Source: JBEIFW01 sp044370695
Lineage (GTDB): Bacteria; Actinomycetota; Acidimicrobiia; Acidimicrobiales; Ilumatobacteraceae
Assembly (NCBI GenBank): GCA_044370695.1
Contig: JBILVB010000030.1
Coordinates: 1-30,449 of the forward strand
Length of the DNA stretch: 30,449 bases
Direction: 5' to 3'
The notes under the pieces were generated by a model. It was not told the origin of the DNA, searched no databases, and saw only the letters and a list, made by a program, of their open reading frames with translations. This document shows positions 29,814 through 30,449 of this stretch, piece by piece. The stretch's first letter is position 1, and every line of letters begins with the position of its first letter. The position numbers and the translations under genes are program-made.

Positions 29814-30449
29814 CGCATGCGGCGGTGACGGAGGAGGAGGCGCCGGTCAGGCCGGGCCGAGCAACGCGGCACCGGCCGGAAGCGGCACGCCCGGCGGGAC
29901 CGCAGCCCGGTTCGTGATCGACGCGTTGCCACTCGATCTGTCGGGTGACCCCTGGGCCTGGCCGGCCGACGCCGGCAGCTGGCCGGCATCGCAGTTCAAC
30001 CCGATCCACATCTTCGGGCGCGAGTACCAGGGCAAGGTGGAATCGACCCTGATGTTCGACATGGTCAAGGTCGGCCAGCCCGTGCTCGCCCCCATCACGG
30101 GCCGCGTCGTCGACGTCCGCCAACAGCCCGAGTCCTGCGACGTCGAGTTGTACATCGGCTCGGAAGCAACCCAGCAGGTGGTCTCGCTCGACCACATCAC
30201 CACCACGCTGACGCGCGGTGCCACGGTGACGGCGGGCCAGCAGGTCGGCACCGTGCCCAAGTGGTCCTGCAAGGAGCCGTTCGGGCGCTTCGAGTTGATG
30301 GTCGTGAAAGAGCTCGACGGCAAGGTGCAGGCCCTGTGCCCCATGGACCTGATGAGCGACGCCGCCCGGGCCCAGGCTGCGGTGTCGTTCAAGAAGGTGA
30401 TGGAGGACTGGAACCGCTTCGTCGACGGCAAGTCGACGAGCACCTACAG
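29758..30449 (+). CDS. Lipoprotein with M23/LytM-like fold, 3' end outside window
   Basis: The first 230 codons are present. A signal sequence (VRVHRILALATLLAAVPGTAC) gives lipid-anchor Cys21, then a Gly/Ala/Pro-rich linker to about residue 50. The following domain has LAPITGRVVDV, SLDHI, GATVTAGQQVGTV and GRFELMVV, the strand order of M23 (LytM) peptidase folds. The zinc-binding HxxxD and HxH are not visible, so it may be a non-catalytic carbohydrate- or partner-binding version. Cysteine pairs near 125 and 165 may form disulfides. The frame stays open to the window end. The start is supported by the -10 box 6 nt upstream. Confidence 0.75.
   Translation, partial: MRVHRILALATLLAAVPGTACGGDGGGGAGQAGPSNAAPAGSGTPGGTAARFVIDALPLDLSGDPWAWPADAGSWPASQFNPIHIFGREYQGKVESTLMFDMVKVGQPVLAPITGRVVDVRQQPESCDVELYIGSEATQQVVSLDHITTTLTRGATVTAGQQVGTVPKWSCKEPFGRFELMVVKELDGKVQALCPMDLMSDAARAQAAVSFKKVMEDWNRFVDGKSTSTY

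Noticed and set aside
28501..30195. 564-codon minus-strand frame across the serine hydrolase and lipoprotein
   Set aside because: Out of frame with the catalytic motifs of the hydrolase and extremely Arg/Ala/Gly-rich. It is a shadow frame.
1..30449. tRNA, rRNA, CRISPR arrays, insertion sequences and prophage genes
   Set aside because: Looked for by eye on both strands; no cloverleaf-like segments, regularly spaced direct repeats, transposase motifs or phage structural genes were recognised.

Overview
The window is about 30 kb of very GC-rich bacterial chromosome. Genes are packed on both strands with strong G/C at third codon positions. GTG starts, ATGA/GTGA overlaps and TANNNT -10 boxes 6-8 nt before a start codon (leaderless mRNAs) are frequent. 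This suggests an actinobacterium. The gene mix (Baeyer-Villiger-type monooxygenase, many TetR regulators, ECF sigma factor, leaderless promoters) would fit an environmental Acidimicrobiia-like lineage, but that placement is inference. No rRNA, tRNA, CRISPR array or insertion sequence was seen.

Left part (1-9281): a TetR gene cut by the window edge, a double-hotdog thioesterase, an APH-fold kinase, a Fic protein, a flavin monooxygenase, a 29-codon remnant of a VapC toxin, a complete hipBA toxin-antitoxin pair with a clear promoter/operator, a SET-domain protein, a DUF411/CopG-like metal protein, a DoxX-like membrane protein and a divergent GNAT acetyltransferase. The DUF411 gene is the most striking object here. 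One in-frame TGA replaces exactly the first cysteine of the family's CxCC motif, and a hairpin resembling a bacterial SECIS lies 13 nt downstream. It is best read as a candidate selenoprotein.

Middle (9329-21360): a deletion remnant of a lipoprotein gene whose intact paralogue lies at 22213-22911; an ECF sigma factor with a membrane anti-sigma-like partner; and a cst-like sulfur-detoxification operon (rhodanese-DUF2892, persulfide dioxygenase-double rhodanese, TauE/SafE exporter) behind a promoter with two CsoR/CstR-like palindromes. Next comes a four-gene operon of ABC ATPase, FtsX-type permease, histidine kinase and NarL-type regulator, followed by a secreted CocE/PepX-like hydrolase. The ABC operon and the hydrolase share an almost superimposable promoter: inverted repeat, 16-nt common block, -10 box and leaderless ATG at identical spacing. 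They probably form one small regulon of the two-component system between them.

Right part (21361-30449): a poorly resolved 0.8-kb stretch with a small tandem repeat; a lipoprotein; a duplicated-domain ABM-like protein with a zinc alcohol dehydrogenase, divergent from a TetR gene across paired operators; a second TetR gene divergent from an Asp-nucleophile alpha/beta hydrolase across a long palindrome; a nitroreductase; an EamA transporter; a beta-lactamase-fold hydrolase with an odd 5' end; and a lipoprotein with an M23-like fold that runs off the window.
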